Shown: positions 25,471 to 35,100 of the stretch, piece by piece
Numbering within the stretch: the first letter of the stretch is position 1
Layout of the letters: the number at the start of each line of letters is the position of its first letter
The notes under the pieces: model-generated
Told to the model about the DNA's origin: nothing
The model's input: only the letters and a program-made list of their open reading frames with translations
Databases searched by the model: none
From: Phycisphaeraceae bacterium
Lineage (GTDB): Bacteria > Planctomycetota > Phycisphaerae > Phycisphaerales > UBA1924
Assembly: GCA_019636625.1 (NCBI GenBank)
Contig: JAHBXE010000012.1
Coordinates: 1-64,000 of the forward strand
Length of the DNA: 64,000 bases
Direction of reading: 5' to 3'
Translations under genes and position numbers: made by a program

Positions 25471-27399
25471 ATGCCCCCTCCGCCTGTCAGGGAGCGCCCG
25501 CGATGGATGAACGTGGGCGTTTCTGCCTCTTCGCGCTCCACCCATACCACCCCCAGCGATGATCCCGCCGACACCGCCGGCTCGGACCTGCTGTCCTCCA
25601 CGGCGGAGGCGTCCACCTACACCGAGTTTTACAGCCCGATCCCGCAGGGGTACCGCAAGGGCTATCACAAGTACGTCATCGTTCTGGGCACGGTGATGTC
25701 CGGCCTTGGAAAGGGCATCTTCGCCAGCAGCGTGGCCAAGATGCTCAAGGACAAGGGGCTGGTGGTCGCGCCGATCAAGATGGAGGGGTACCTGAACATC
25801 GATTCGGGGACCCTCAACCCCTACCGGCACGGCGAGGTGTTCGTGCTCGACGATGGCACCGAGTGCGACATGGACCTCGGGACATACGAGCGGATGCTCG
25901 ATCAGAACCTGACGGTTCGTAACTTCACCACGTCGGGTCGGATCTTCAGCGAGGTGCTGGAGCGGGAGCGCAAGGGCCGGTACCTCGGGCGCGATGTGCA
26001 GTGGATCCCGCACGTGACGGGCGAGGTGAAACGAAAGCTGCGTGAGCTGGCCGCGTACGGGGACGGCGAGAACCCGGCGGATGTGGTGATCGTGGAAGTG
26101 GGGGGTACGGTCGGCGACTACGAGAACTCGTTCTACATCGAGGCGCTGCGCGAACTGGCCTTTGAAGAAGGGCCGAGTTCGTGCTGTTTTGTGGCGCTCA
26201 CGTACGTGATCGAGCCCAAGACCCTCGGGGAGCAGAAGTCCAAGGCAGCGCAGCTGGGCATCAAGCGGCTGATGGAAGCGGGTATCCAGCCCCACCTGCT
26301 CGCCTGCCGGGCCAGCCGACCGGTGAACGAAACGGTGATGCAGAAGATCGCGATGTTCAGCAACGTGCCGTTGCGCCGCGTCTTCTCAATGCACGACCGC
26401 GAGAGCATCTACACCATTCCCGAAGAAATGCGGCAGGAAGGCCTGGACCGCGAGGTGCTCTCGCTCCTAAACCTCCACGACCGGGTCGATGTGGCGCACG
26501 AGGACCGCTGCCGCGAGAAGTGGACCGGGTTTGTGCGCCAACTCACGGCCCCGAGAAAGCGGACGATCACGCTCGGTCTGACCGGGAAGTACGCGGCGCT
26601 GCGGGATGCCTACGCCTCCATCGACAAGGCGCTCGAGCATTGCTCGGCGCACCTGTCCACGAAGATCGACATCCGGTGGATCGATACCACGGACGTGACG
26701 GAGTCGAACGTGGCGGCACGTCTGAAGGCCGATGGTGGCGTGGATGCCGTGATCGTGCCGGGTGGGTTCGGCAAGCGGGGGATCGAGGGCAAGATCGCCT
26801 GCGCCCGTTTCTGCCGCGAGAACGGCGTGCCGTACCTTGGCATCTGCCTGGGTTTCCAGGTGGCGGTCATCGAGTTTGCGAGGAACGTGTGCGGTCTGGC
26901 CGGGGCGTCAAGCACGGAGTTCGGGCCCACGCCCTTCCCGGTCATCAGCGAGTTGCCGGAGCAGAAGCAGATCGAAGGCCTGGGCGGGACGATGCGGCTG
27001 GGGGCTCAGGATGTCGTCATCCAGCCGGGCACGCTGGCGCACTTCCTGTTCCGCGAGGGGCACGTGCGGGAGCGGTTCCGTCACCGGTACGAGGTTGACC
27101 CCGCGTTCATCGCGAAGCTGGAGGCGGGCGGGCTGGTCTTCTCGGGCAAGCACCCGACCCAGCCGATCATGCAAGTGCTCGAACTCCCGCAGGTCGCCGC
27201 GGACGGCAAGCCCTCTCACCCCTACTTCATCGGCGGCCAGTTCCATCCCGAACTGACGAGCCGGCCGCTGCGTCCTCAGCCGATGTTCATGGGCCTGATC
27301 GCCGCGGCCGTGCTGAACAAGTTCGGCGAGGCAGCGATGCAGGATCCCGCCGTGGCGAAGTGGCTGCGGTCGCCGAGCACGCAGCGGCAGCCGGCGTGA
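25471..27399 (+). CDS. pyrG: CTP synthase (divergent type with N-terminal extension)
   Basis: The enzyme makes CTP from UTP, ATP and glutamine. The synthetase domain begins near YVIVLGTVMSGLGKGIFASS. The amidotransferase has Cys in GVPYLGICLGFQVAVIEF and the His-Glu pair in FHPEL. The usual K-L-D-P-Y-(I/L)-N is here KMEGYLNIDSGTLNPYRHGE, an unusual substitution. At 642 residues it exceeds the usual ~545, mainly through a ~60-residue poorly structured N-terminal tail (from MPPPPVRERPRWMNVG) and a few loop changes. The start is uncertain: 25471 or MNVGVSAS at 25507. A weak -35/-10 pair (25439/25460) would favour 25507. Confidence 0.92.
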   Translation: MPPPPVRERPRWMNVGVSASSRSTHTTPSDDPADTAGSDLLSSTAEASTYTEFYSPIPQGYRKGYHKYVIVLGTVMSGLGKGIFASSVAKMLKDKGLVVAPIKMEGYLNIDSGTLNPYRHGEVFVLDDGTECDMDLGTYERMLDQNLTVRNFTTSGRIFSEVLERERKGRYLGRDVQWIPHVTGEVKRKLRELAAYGDGENPADVVIVEVGGTVGDYENSFYIEALRELAFEEGPSSCCFVALTYVIEPKTLGEQKSKAAQLGIKRLMEAGIQPHLLACRASRPVNETVMQKIAMFSNVPLRRVFSMHDRESIYTIPEEMRQEGLDREVLSLLNLHDRVDVAHEDRCREKWTGFVRQLTAPRKRTITLGLTGKYAALRDAYASIDKALEHCSAHLSTKIDIRWIDTTDVTESNVAARLKADGGVDAVIVPGGFGKRGIEGKIACARFCRENGVPYLGICLGFQVAVIEFARNVCGLAGASSTEFGPTPFPVISELPEQKQIEGLGGTMRLGAQDVVIQPGTLAHFLFREGHVRERFRHRYEVDPAFIAKLEAGGLVFSGKHPTQPIMQVLELPQVAADGKPSHPYFIGGQFHPELTSRPLRPQPMFMGLIAAAVLNKFGEAAMQDPAVAKWLRSPSTQRQPA

Positions 27400-27456
27400 T
27401 CGTGATGGACAAGCAGAGGGAACGAGAAGCGGATGGGGGACCGCCTATCGTGTGGT

Positions 27457-27993
27457 ATGAGCACGGGCCACACCGAACTCTCGCGGGAGGTGCTCGTTCG
27501 CGGCGCCAAGTGGAACCTGGAACGGGTCGCGTATCCGGGCCGCGGCGGCGGGCCGGTTCAGCGCGAAGTCGTGAGGCATCCTGGCGCGGTGGTGATCCTG
27601 CCGCTGACCGGCGATGGGCGGGTCTTGCTGATCCGGAATCACCGGTTTTCGGTGGATAGGGAGTTGTACGAACTGCCGGCGGGCACGCTTGAACCACCGG
27701 AACCGCCGGACGAGTGTGCAAAGCGGGAGTTGCGGGAAGAAGCGGGTTGCCTGGCTGCAACCTGGACCCGGCTTGGCCGGTTTTACACTTCGCCGGGTCT
27801 CTCCGATGAACTCATGTGGGCGTACGCAGCGCGGGACCTGACAATGGTGGGGCAAAGCCTTGAGCCGGATGAACGCCTGACGGTGCATCCGACCCCGGTG
27901 CCGCGGGTTCTGGAGATGATCGACGGGGGAGAACTGGTCGATGGAAAGTCGATGCTGACGGTGTTGCTGGCGGTGCGGCAGGGGCTGATGTGA
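27457..27993 (+). CDS. Nudix hydrolase, ADP-ribose pyrophosphatase-like
   Basis: The 178-residue protein contains a complete Nudix box: GTLEPPEPPDECAKRELREE followed by AG, matching G-x5-E-x7-R-E-U-x2-E-E-x-G-U. The segment VLLIRNHRFSVDRELYELPA, just before it, is typical of ADP-ribose pyrophosphatases. These cleave ADP-ribose or related nucleoside diphosphate sugars. The ATG at 27457 is chosen because it begins the family-like N-terminus. It lies 57 bp after pyrG and 16 bp before a site-2 protease gene, so it may be co-transcribed with both. Confidence 0.88.
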   Translation: MSTGHTELSREVLVRGAKWNLERVAYPGRGGGPVQREVVRHPGAVVILPLTGDGRVLLIRNHRFSVDRELYELPAGTLEPPEPPDECAKRELREEAGCLAATWTRLGRFYTSPGLSDELMWAYAARDLTMVGQSLEPDERLTVHPTPVPRVLEMIDGGELVDGKSMLTVLLAVRQGLM

Positions 27994-28009
27994 TGAAGAG
28001 GGACGGCTG

Positions 28010-29071
28010 ATGGGGTGGGAAGACAGGCGGTACCAATCCTCGGACGACGGTGGGCGGTTCCGTGCCGCGCTGCGCCGCATTTTCGGTGACGGCGAGAACC
28101 CGCTGGACTGGGCGATCCCCCTCTGGACGGCGTGGGGGATCCGCGTTCGCCTGCACATCATCTTCGCGTTCACCATCTTCGCGGAACTCTTTGAATCGAT
28201 CACCCACAGCGGCATGGGGTTCTGGTACAAGTTCTCCGGGATCGGGTCGCTGTTCGTGCTGGTTCTGCTGCACGAGTACGGGCACTGCATCGCGTGCCGG
28301 CGGATCGGCGGGACCGCCAACCAGATTCTCATGTGGCCTCTTGGCGGGCTGGCGTCGTGCGACCCGCCGCGGCATGACTGGAAGTCCTCGCTGATCATCA
28401 CGTTGGGGGGGCCGGCGGTGAACGCGATTCTCTGGCCGATCCTGGGGGTCGTGTTGGCGCTGCTCGGCGTCGGGTGGAGCGGTCTGTTCTTCAATCCGTT
28501 CCGGCCGCTGGCGTACGCGCCGACGATGGCGAAGCCGGACTACCTGCTGCCGACGGTCACCTTTCTGTGGTGGTTGTACTACTGCAACGCGATGCTGCTG
28601 CTGTTCAACATGCTGCTGCCGATGTACCCGATGGACGGCGCCCGCACGATTCAGGCGATCCTGTGGCGGAGCATGGGGTACACAAGGGCCACGCGACTCG
28701 TGGTGACGATCGGCCTGGTGGTGGCCATCGCGCTGGCCGTGTTCGCGATCACGGCGAACGAGTTGCGGCTGGTGCTGCTGGCCATATTCGGGGGCGGGAT
28801 GTGCTACGTGGAGAAGCGGAGACTCGCCATGGCCGACGAACACCCGGCGCTGGCGGGGTACGACTTCTCCCGTGGGTACGGCGGAATGCCGGACGATGAA
28901 GATGAAGAGCGTCAAGCCAAGGCTCGCGAGAAGCGGATCAAGAAGGAACAGGAAGATCAGGCGGAGCTGGACCGGATTCTGGCCAAGATTGCTTCGACGG
29001 GGATGGGCAGCCTGACCAAGGGTGAGAAGCGATGGCTTGAACGGGCGTCGGAGCGGCGGCGGCAAGGGTGA
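28010..29071 (+). CDS. Site-2 protease family intramembrane metalloprotease (M50)
   Basis: The 353-residue protein has the HEYGH zinc motif at residues 88-92 inside a membrane helix, and the third ligand region NMLLPMYPMDGARTIQAIL later. About six hydrophobic segments surround it. A cytosolic tail (from about residue 285) is charged and ends with DRILAKIASTGMGSLTKGEK, a module that recurs at the end of the next gene. Such proteases cleave membrane-embedded substrates, for example anti-sigma factors. The substrate is unknown. Spacing to the rhomboid gene is 84 bp. Confidence 0.9.
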   Translation: MGWEDRRYQSSDDGGRFRAALRRIFGDGENPLDWAIPLWTAWGIRVRLHIIFAFTIFAELFESITHSGMGFWYKFSGIGSLFVLVLLHEYGHCIACRRIGGTANQILMWPLGGLASCDPPRHDWKSSLIITLGGPAVNAILWPILGVVLALLGVGWSGLFFNPFRPLAYAPTMAKPDYLLPTVTFLWWLYYCNAMLLLFNMLLPMYPMDGARTIQAILWRSMGYTRATRLVVTIGLVVAIALAVFAITANELRLVLLAIFGGGMCYVEKRRLAMADEHPALAGYDFSRGYGGMPDDEDEERQAKAREKRIKKEQEDQAELDRILAKIASTGMGSLTKGEKRWLERASERRRQG

Positions 29072-29155
29072 TGGCCGGGCTGATCCGCGGAAATTGCCAG
29101 CCCGATCCCGGAATCAACCGAACAATCAGCCGGACAACCGGGAACAAGCAACCGC

Positions 29156-30196
29156 ATGGGCATTTACGACCGCGAATACGTCCGGATGGGGCCGCACTCC
29201 CGCAGCGGGCTTGGCTCCGTTCAGTTCATTTCGTTCAACAGTTGGCTCATCATCGCGAACGTGGCGGTGTTCGTGATCGGCGCGTTCCTGAGCGGCATGG
29301 CCCGACCCGTGATGACGGGCCAGTCGATACACCCGGACGCGGTTCACCGGGCCCTGGTCGTCGATCGGTTTCCATCCCCGTTGCCCCCGGCGGGGGGCGG
29401 GTTTGTCGTCGGGGTGTTCGACCGGGAAACCGGGCAGCCCGTGGGTACACGCCGGTTCTCGATGATGACTCCCTTGGATGAATTCGGCCACTTCTCGACC
29501 GCGCGGGGCTTCTTTGCGATGCAGGTCTGGCGGTTGATCACGTTTCAGTTTCTGCACTCCGGCATCTGGCACCTCGTGTTCAACATGCTCGGCCTGTGGA
29601 TCTTCGGGGGAATGGTGGAGCAGTACCTCGGCCGGAAGCGGTACGCGGCGTTCTACTTGACGTGCGGCATCGCCGGGGGCGTGTCCTACCTTTTCCTCAA
29701 CCTTCTCGGGGCCGGACTTGGCTTGCAGCTCCCGGGCGTTCTGGTCAACGATCCGTGGACGCCGCTGGTCGGGGCCTCCGCGGGTGTGTTCGGCGTGATC
29801 ATGGCCTGCGCGTTCATCGCGCCCAATGCCGTGGTGCTTGTGTACTTCATCCCGATGAAGCTCAAGTTCATGGCCTACGGCTACGTGGCCTTGGCGGCGT
29901 ACAACCTGCTCTCGGGCGGGAACAACGCGGGCGGCGATGCGGCCCACATCGGCGGCGCCATCGCCGGGTTCTTCTTCATCCGCAACGCCCACCTGTTGCG
30001 AGACTTTTTCGATGTACTCGGCGACTCACGCAAGCCCGGCCGGGCGCGCCAGCGTTCGCCGAGGTCCCCCGTCAATCACGCCGAGGTGGATCGGATCCTC
30101 TCCAAAGTTCATGAGGAAGGCCTTCGAAGCTTGAGCGAGCGTGAGAAGGCGGTCCTCCGCGAGGCGAGCAGTCGGGGCCGGGGCTCGTCGTCATGA
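29156..30196 (+). CDS. Rhomboid-family intramembrane serine protease
   Basis: The 346-residue protein has the catalytic Ser208 in GASAGVFGV and His264 in AAHIGGAIAGF. WRLITFQFLHSGIWHLVFNM gives the stabilising N/H pair. Residues about 50-115 are a periplasmic insertion. The C-terminal tail ends with DRILSKVHEEGLRSLSEREK, a version of the module also found at the end of the preceding site-2 protease (a region resembling DUF6576 in other rhomboids). It is likely a membrane serine protease of unknown substrate, co-transcribed with its neighbour. Confidence 0.92.
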   Translation: MGIYDREYVRMGPHSRSGLGSVQFISFNSWLIIANVAVFVIGAFLSGMARPVMTGQSIHPDAVHRALVVDRFPSPLPPAGGGFVVGVFDRETGQPVGTRRFSMMTPLDEFGHFSTARGFFAMQVWRLITFQFLHSGIWHLVFNMLGLWIFGGMVEQYLGRKRYAAFYLTCGIAGGVSYLFLNLLGAGLGLQLPGVLVNDPWTPLVGASAGVFGVIMACAFIAPNAVVLVYFIPMKLKFMAYGYVALAAYNLLSGGNNAGGDAAHIGGAIAGFFFIRNAHLLRDFFDVLGDSRKPGRARQRSPRSPVNHAEVDRILSKVHEEGLRSLSEREKAVLREASSRGRGSSS

Positions 30197-30262
30197 ATGG
30201 CCTGACCTCCCTTTGACGGCTCGCTGCACGCGAAGTTGCCCCCCATCGACGTACACTCGTCC

Positions 30263-31504
30263 GTGCCGATTTCATTCGAGATTCGTTCTCAATCACGGCG
30301 ATCCAGGGCCCGCGTCGGCCGGGTGACGACGCCTCATGGGGCGTTCGACACCCCGGCCTTCATGCCCGTCGGCACCCGCGGCACCGTGAAGGGGCTGCTC
30401 CCCGATCTGGTGGCACAGACCGGGTCGCAGGTCGTGTTGAACAACACGTATCACCTGTTGCTCCGGCCGGGGCCGGACACGGTGCAGAAACTCGGCGGCG
30501 TGCACCGGTTCATGGGCTGGCCGGGGCCGATCCTGACCGACTCGGGCGGGTACCAGGCGTTCTCAATGGCGGACATCAACGCCGTGGATGACGACGGCGT
30601 CACGTTCCGATCCATCATCGACGGGCGGGAAGTCCGATTGACACCCGAGTCCGCGACGCGGGTTCAGAACCAGCTCGGGGCCGACATCATCATGGCCTTC
30701 GACGACTGCCCTCCAAGTCAGACGGTGCAGGCGGAAGAGGCCGATCCTCGCCTCGCGCGTGCGCTCAAGCGCGATGCCATCGGGCGGCGCGGCATGGACC
30801 ACGCGGAGCGACTTCGCATAGCCAACGAGCGGACGGTGCGATGGCTGGAACGGTGCAAGGCCGCGCACGGGCGAGCCGACGAGCAGGCGCTCTTCGGTAT
30901 CGTGCAAGGCGGCACGGATCTGGACCAGCGGTCGTGGTCAGCAGAGCGGATCACGAACATCGAACTTCCGGGATACGCCATCGGCGGGGTGGCCGTGGGG
31001 GAGCCCGCGGAGGAGATCGCCCGTATTGTGAGTCATACGGCGCCGCTGCTGCCGGAACACAAGCCGCGCTACCTGATGGGTGTGGGGTACGAGCGGGACC
31101 TCGTGGCGGCGGTGCTGGCGGGGGTGGACATGTTTGATTGTGTCCTGCCGACTCGAAACGGGAGGAACGCCAACGCGTTTACGGCGGGGGGACCGATACG
31201 GCTCCGCAATGCCGCCTACACCGAGGACCCGTCTCCCATCGAGCCGGGGTGCGATTGCCCGGCGTGCGACCCGGCGAGGCACGGGTGGCAGGCCCCGGGG
31301 CCGTTCTCCCGGGCGTACATCCGGCATTTGTTCATGTCCGGGGAGATGCTGGGGCCAATCCTGCTCAGTCTGCATAATGTTCGCCTCTTCCAGCGGCTGA
31401 TGACGGACATCCGCCGAACGATTCAGGAGGACGACTGGGAAGGGTTCGCCGCCCGCTGGCCGCAGGCCAGACCGGGACTGGGTCAGGTGCTGCCGGCGGT
31501 TTGA
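30263..31504 (+). CDS. tgt: Queuine/preQ1 tRNA-ribosyltransferase
   Basis: Tgt exchanges guanine 34 of GUN anticodons for the queuosine precursor. It shows LTDSGGYQAFSMADINAVDD (nucleophile region), DIIMAFDDCPP, ALFGIVQGGT and YLMGVGYERDLVAAVLAGVD. The zinc site is CDCPACD plus His in RAYIRHLFMSGEMLG. The start is a GTG at 30263 (MPISFEIRSQS); a TTG at 30236 is also possible. At 413 residues it is slightly longer than usual. It leads the typical tgt-yajC-secDF order. Confidence 0.93.
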   Translation: MPISFEIRSQSRRSRARVGRVTTPHGAFDTPAFMPVGTRGTVKGLLPDLVAQTGSQVVLNNTYHLLLRPGPDTVQKLGGVHRFMGWPGPILTDSGGYQAFSMADINAVDDDGVTFRSIIDGREVRLTPESATRVQNQLGADIIMAFDDCPPSQTVQAEEADPRLARALKRDAIGRRGMDHAERLRIANERTVRWLERCKAAHGRADEQALFGIVQGGTDLDQRSWSAERITNIELPGYAIGGVAVGEPAEEIARIVSHTAPLLPEHKPRYLMGVGYERDLVAAVLAGVDMFDCVLPTRNGRNANAFTAGGPIRLRNAAYTEDPSPIEPGCDCPACDPARHGWQAPGPFSRAYIRHLFMSGEMLGPILLSLHNVRLFQRLMTDIRRTIQEDDWEGFAARWPQARPGLGQVLPAV

Positions 31505-31536
31505 AGGCCGGCGGTCGTCAAGTGAGAATCAACAAC

Positions 31537-32046
31537 ATGAACATGACCGACAACTCGTTCGCATTCGCGTGGCTCGCCATGGCGCAAACCGAGGCCGGGC
31601 AAGCCCAACCGGAAGCCCCCGCTGCAACCTCGGCCCCCCGGGTTCCGGGGTCGGTCGGGTCGCAGGGTGCGCCGCCTGCAACGTCGCCCCCGCCGGGAGG
31701 GGCCCAGGGGGCGCCGGGCGGCGGGTTCAACTTCATCTGGATCCTGATGCTCTTCCTGGTCATGATGGTCGTCATGACCTCCATGACGGGCCGGCGCGAG
31801 AAGAAGCGTCGCGAAGCCCTGATGACCTCGCTCAAAAAGGGCGACCGCGTCCAGACGCTCGGCGGGATCATCGGGACGATCACCGAGATGTACGACAACG
31901 AGGTCGTGCTCCGTGTTGACGAGGTGAGCAACACGCGGATCCGGTTTGCCAAGACAGCCGTGCAGGGCGTGCTCCGCGAGGCCAAGGCTGGCGGGGGCGG
32001 GTCGGAAGTCGAACCGAAGCTCAAGTCCCAGACCGCGGCGGTGTAG
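31537..32046 (+). CDS. yajC: Preprotein translocase subunit YajC
   Basis: The 169-residue protein has a Pro/Ala-rich N-terminal stretch (unusual for YajC, residues about 10-65), one membrane helix (FIWILMLFLVMMVVMTSM) and the conserved YajC C-terminus (LKKGDRVQTLGGIIGTITEM and VVLRVDEVSNTRIRFAKTAV). YajC associates with SecDF/SecYEG. ATG at 31537 fits best; GTG at 31522 is possible. It lies between tgt and secDF, as in E. coli. Confidence 0.9.
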   Translation: MNMTDNSFAFAWLAMAQTEAGQAQPEAPAATSAPRVPGSVGSQGAPPATSPPPGGAQGAPGGGFNFIWILMLFLVMMVVMTSMTGRREKKRREALMTSLKKGDRVQTLGGIIGTITEMYDNEVVLRVDEVSNTRIRFAKTAVQGVLREAKAGGGGSEVEPKLKSQTAAV

Positions 32047-32128
32047 CCGTCCCTTCGCTGTGTCGAAGCACTCACCCTGATCCCAGCATACGCCGATCGC
32101 GCCAGCCCACTGCCGGACGTTTCCAATC

Positions 32129-35100
32129 ATGCGACAGTTGATCCGCAACATTTCGATCTGTATCTCGGTGTTCCTGATGAGCCTTTGGCTCATCTATCCG
32201 CCGGAGAAGCAACTGCGGCTGGGCCGAGATCTGGGCGGTGGCACCAGCCTCGTGTACCTCGTCCAGCTGGGACCGGACGACGACGAGGGTGTGATCCCGC
32301 GGATCATCGAGGTCATCAAGCAGCGTGTGGACCCGGACGGCCTGTCGGAAGTCCAGTTTGTCCAACGCGGCAAGGACCGGATCGAAATCACGATGCCGGC
32401 GCCGACGCCCAACGTCGTCCGCCTGAAGAAGGCCTACGAGGAAGAGCTGGCCAAGCTTGGCGTGGGACACGTCGATCCGGCTCACTTTGAACGCATGATG
32501 CGCCTTGATCCGCCGGAGCGACTGGCGGAGGTCGAGCGGGTAACGTCCGACGCGACGCGGCGTGAGCGATTCCGTGTCGCGGGCGAGGCCTTCGACCAGG
32601 CCAGGACGGCGCGGGCCGCCGTTGAGGCGATGGAGCCGGAACTCAAGTCGGCGCAGGCGGCGGTGGATGCGGCCGCGGCGGAGCTTCGCGCGGCGGTCGA
32701 GGCCAACCGGGAGCAGTCGGTCCGGGATGAACTGCAAGCCAAGCTGAATCAGGCGCAGTCCACGGCGGATGCCCTTCGCCAGAGGTTCGACTCGGCGGTC
32801 GAGGTGGCGGCCGAAGCCCTCGACCTGTACGACCGGGCCAGGACGGCGGCCATGGGTTCGCGGCTCACGGTGCAGGAGGTTCGCCGGGCGCTGTCGCTCT
32901 CCGATCAGGCCAGGGCGCTGAGGGACGATGTGACGGGCAAGGTGGAGCGGATCCCGAGCCCTCGTGAGACCACGCTCAAGCGGCTGAGCGAAGCGTATCC
33001 GGAAGATCGGCCTGCGCTGGACGCGATCGTCAAGGCATTCAACGCGTATACGGCCGAGCGCAGGGGATTGGACGATCCCGCCGACCTCAAGCGATTGATC
33101 GCGAACGCGGGCGTGCTGAGCTTCCGCATCACGGTGCGACCCGGCGGCGGTCCCGGCGGGCACGAGGATGAGGCAAGGTTGCGGCAGGAGTTGCGGGAGC
33201 GCGGGCCGCGGGGCGTGCGGTCCAACGATGCCCGCTGGTACAAGATCAACCGGATCGAGAACTGGTACGACTCGGCCCAGGAACTGGCCATGCTCTCGCA
33301 GAGCCCGGCGGAGTTCTTCCGGCTCCGCGGGTACGTGGTGGAGGCCTACGACGGCGAGTACTACATGCTCGGGTGGGATACGCCGGGTACGCGTCTGACG
33401 CGTGCGGACGGGGACTGGGGTGTCCGTCGGGCGTACATCGGCCCAGATCAACGGGGAATCCCGGCCATCAAGTTCGAGATGGACGCCCGGGGCGGCGTGA
33501 AGCTCGGCGACCTGACGAAGAACCACGTGCAGAAGCAGATGGCGGTGCTGCTGGACGACGAGGTGTACACGGCGCCGACGCTGCAGTCCCGCATCAGCAA
33601 CAGCGGCGAGATCACAGGCAAGTTTTCGGATGCGGAGCTGAACTACGTCGTGCGTGTGCTCTCGGCCGGTTCGCTGCAGGCCAAGCTCTCGCCCGAGCCG
33701 ATCAGCCAGAGCACGCTCGGTCCCGAACTCGGACAGGACAACCTGGACAAGGGTCTGAACACCGGCAAGATCACGTTCGGAGTCGTCGCCGCGTTCATGA
33801 TCGTGTACTACTTCTCGTGCGGCGGCATCGCGGTCATCGCGCTGGGCTTCAACTTCGTGCTGGTGCTGGGCATCATGGCCCTCAACAAGGCGGCGTTCAC
33901 GCTTCCCGGTATCGCCGGGCTGGTGCTGACGTTCGGCCAGGCGGTGGACGCGAACGTGCTGATCTACGAGCGCATGCGGGAAGAGTTCCTGCGGGGCGCG
34001 GACATGAAGACAGCGGTGCGGCTCGGCTTCTCACGCGCAGCGTCGTCGATCATCGACGGTAACTTGACGAACCTGATCGTGTGCATCGTGCTGTACCGGT
34101 TCGGCACGACGGAGATCCGCGGGTTCGCCATCACGCTGGGCATCGGCGTCATCACCACGCTGTTCACGGCGGTGTTCTTCTCCCGTCTCATCTTTACCAT
34201 CTTTGTTGACTACCTGGGCTGGCGCCGGGCGTCGCAGCTCCCGATGAAGGTCCCCGTCATCCAGCGGATCATGACCCCGAACGTGGACTGGATGCGTCTC
34301 CGGCACGTAACCCTGGGGGCCTTGGCCATTTTCCTGGTGGCCGGCGGCATCATCGCCTGGCAGCGCGGGGCCAAGATGCTCGACACCGAGTTCCGCGGCG
34401 GAACGCAGGTGGAAGTGAAGTTCAAGGACGGCCCGGACGGCAAGCCGCTCACCCGCACGCGCATGCAGGTGGAAGAGCTCGTCCGATCGATCGGGAAGGA
34501 GGCCAAGCCCGGAAGTCCCCTGCGGATCTTCAGCGAGGCGGAAGTCCTGCCCGTGAACCCGCAGGACGACAACATCACCTCCGACCGGTTCAAGATCACG
34601 CTTGTGGCCACGGAAGACGAGGGTGAGGCCCGCGATCGAGAGATCCTCAGCGCGCTGTCGGTAAAGCTGCAGGACCTGATCGAGAGCCGACCCTCGCTCG
34701 AGTTCATCGGGCGAGATGAGCCCGAGTGGCGGAGGGGGCCGGTGTACCCGATTCTCAGCTCGAAGCTGGGAGACGACATTCAGCTCCGTGCGCCCGGCGC
34801 GTCCGCCGCGGCGATTACGGATGATGTGTCGTCCTACCTCGGAGGCGTCGCCATCGTGCTGGAGAACGTTTCTCCGCCGGTGGCCAGGACTTCGATCGTC
34901 GAGCGGTTGGAGACGGTGCGGCAGCAGGCGGACTTCTCGGACACGCTCGGTCGAGTGCGTGAAGTCCGCATCCTCCAAGGGAACGAACGGGAAGTAACGG
35001 CCGCTGTCATTCTGGTGCGGGACGACGAACTCAAGTCGTTCGACAACGAAGCGAAGTGGGGGATGGAGGTTGCCGCACGGGAGTGGCGGTTGACCGTCGA

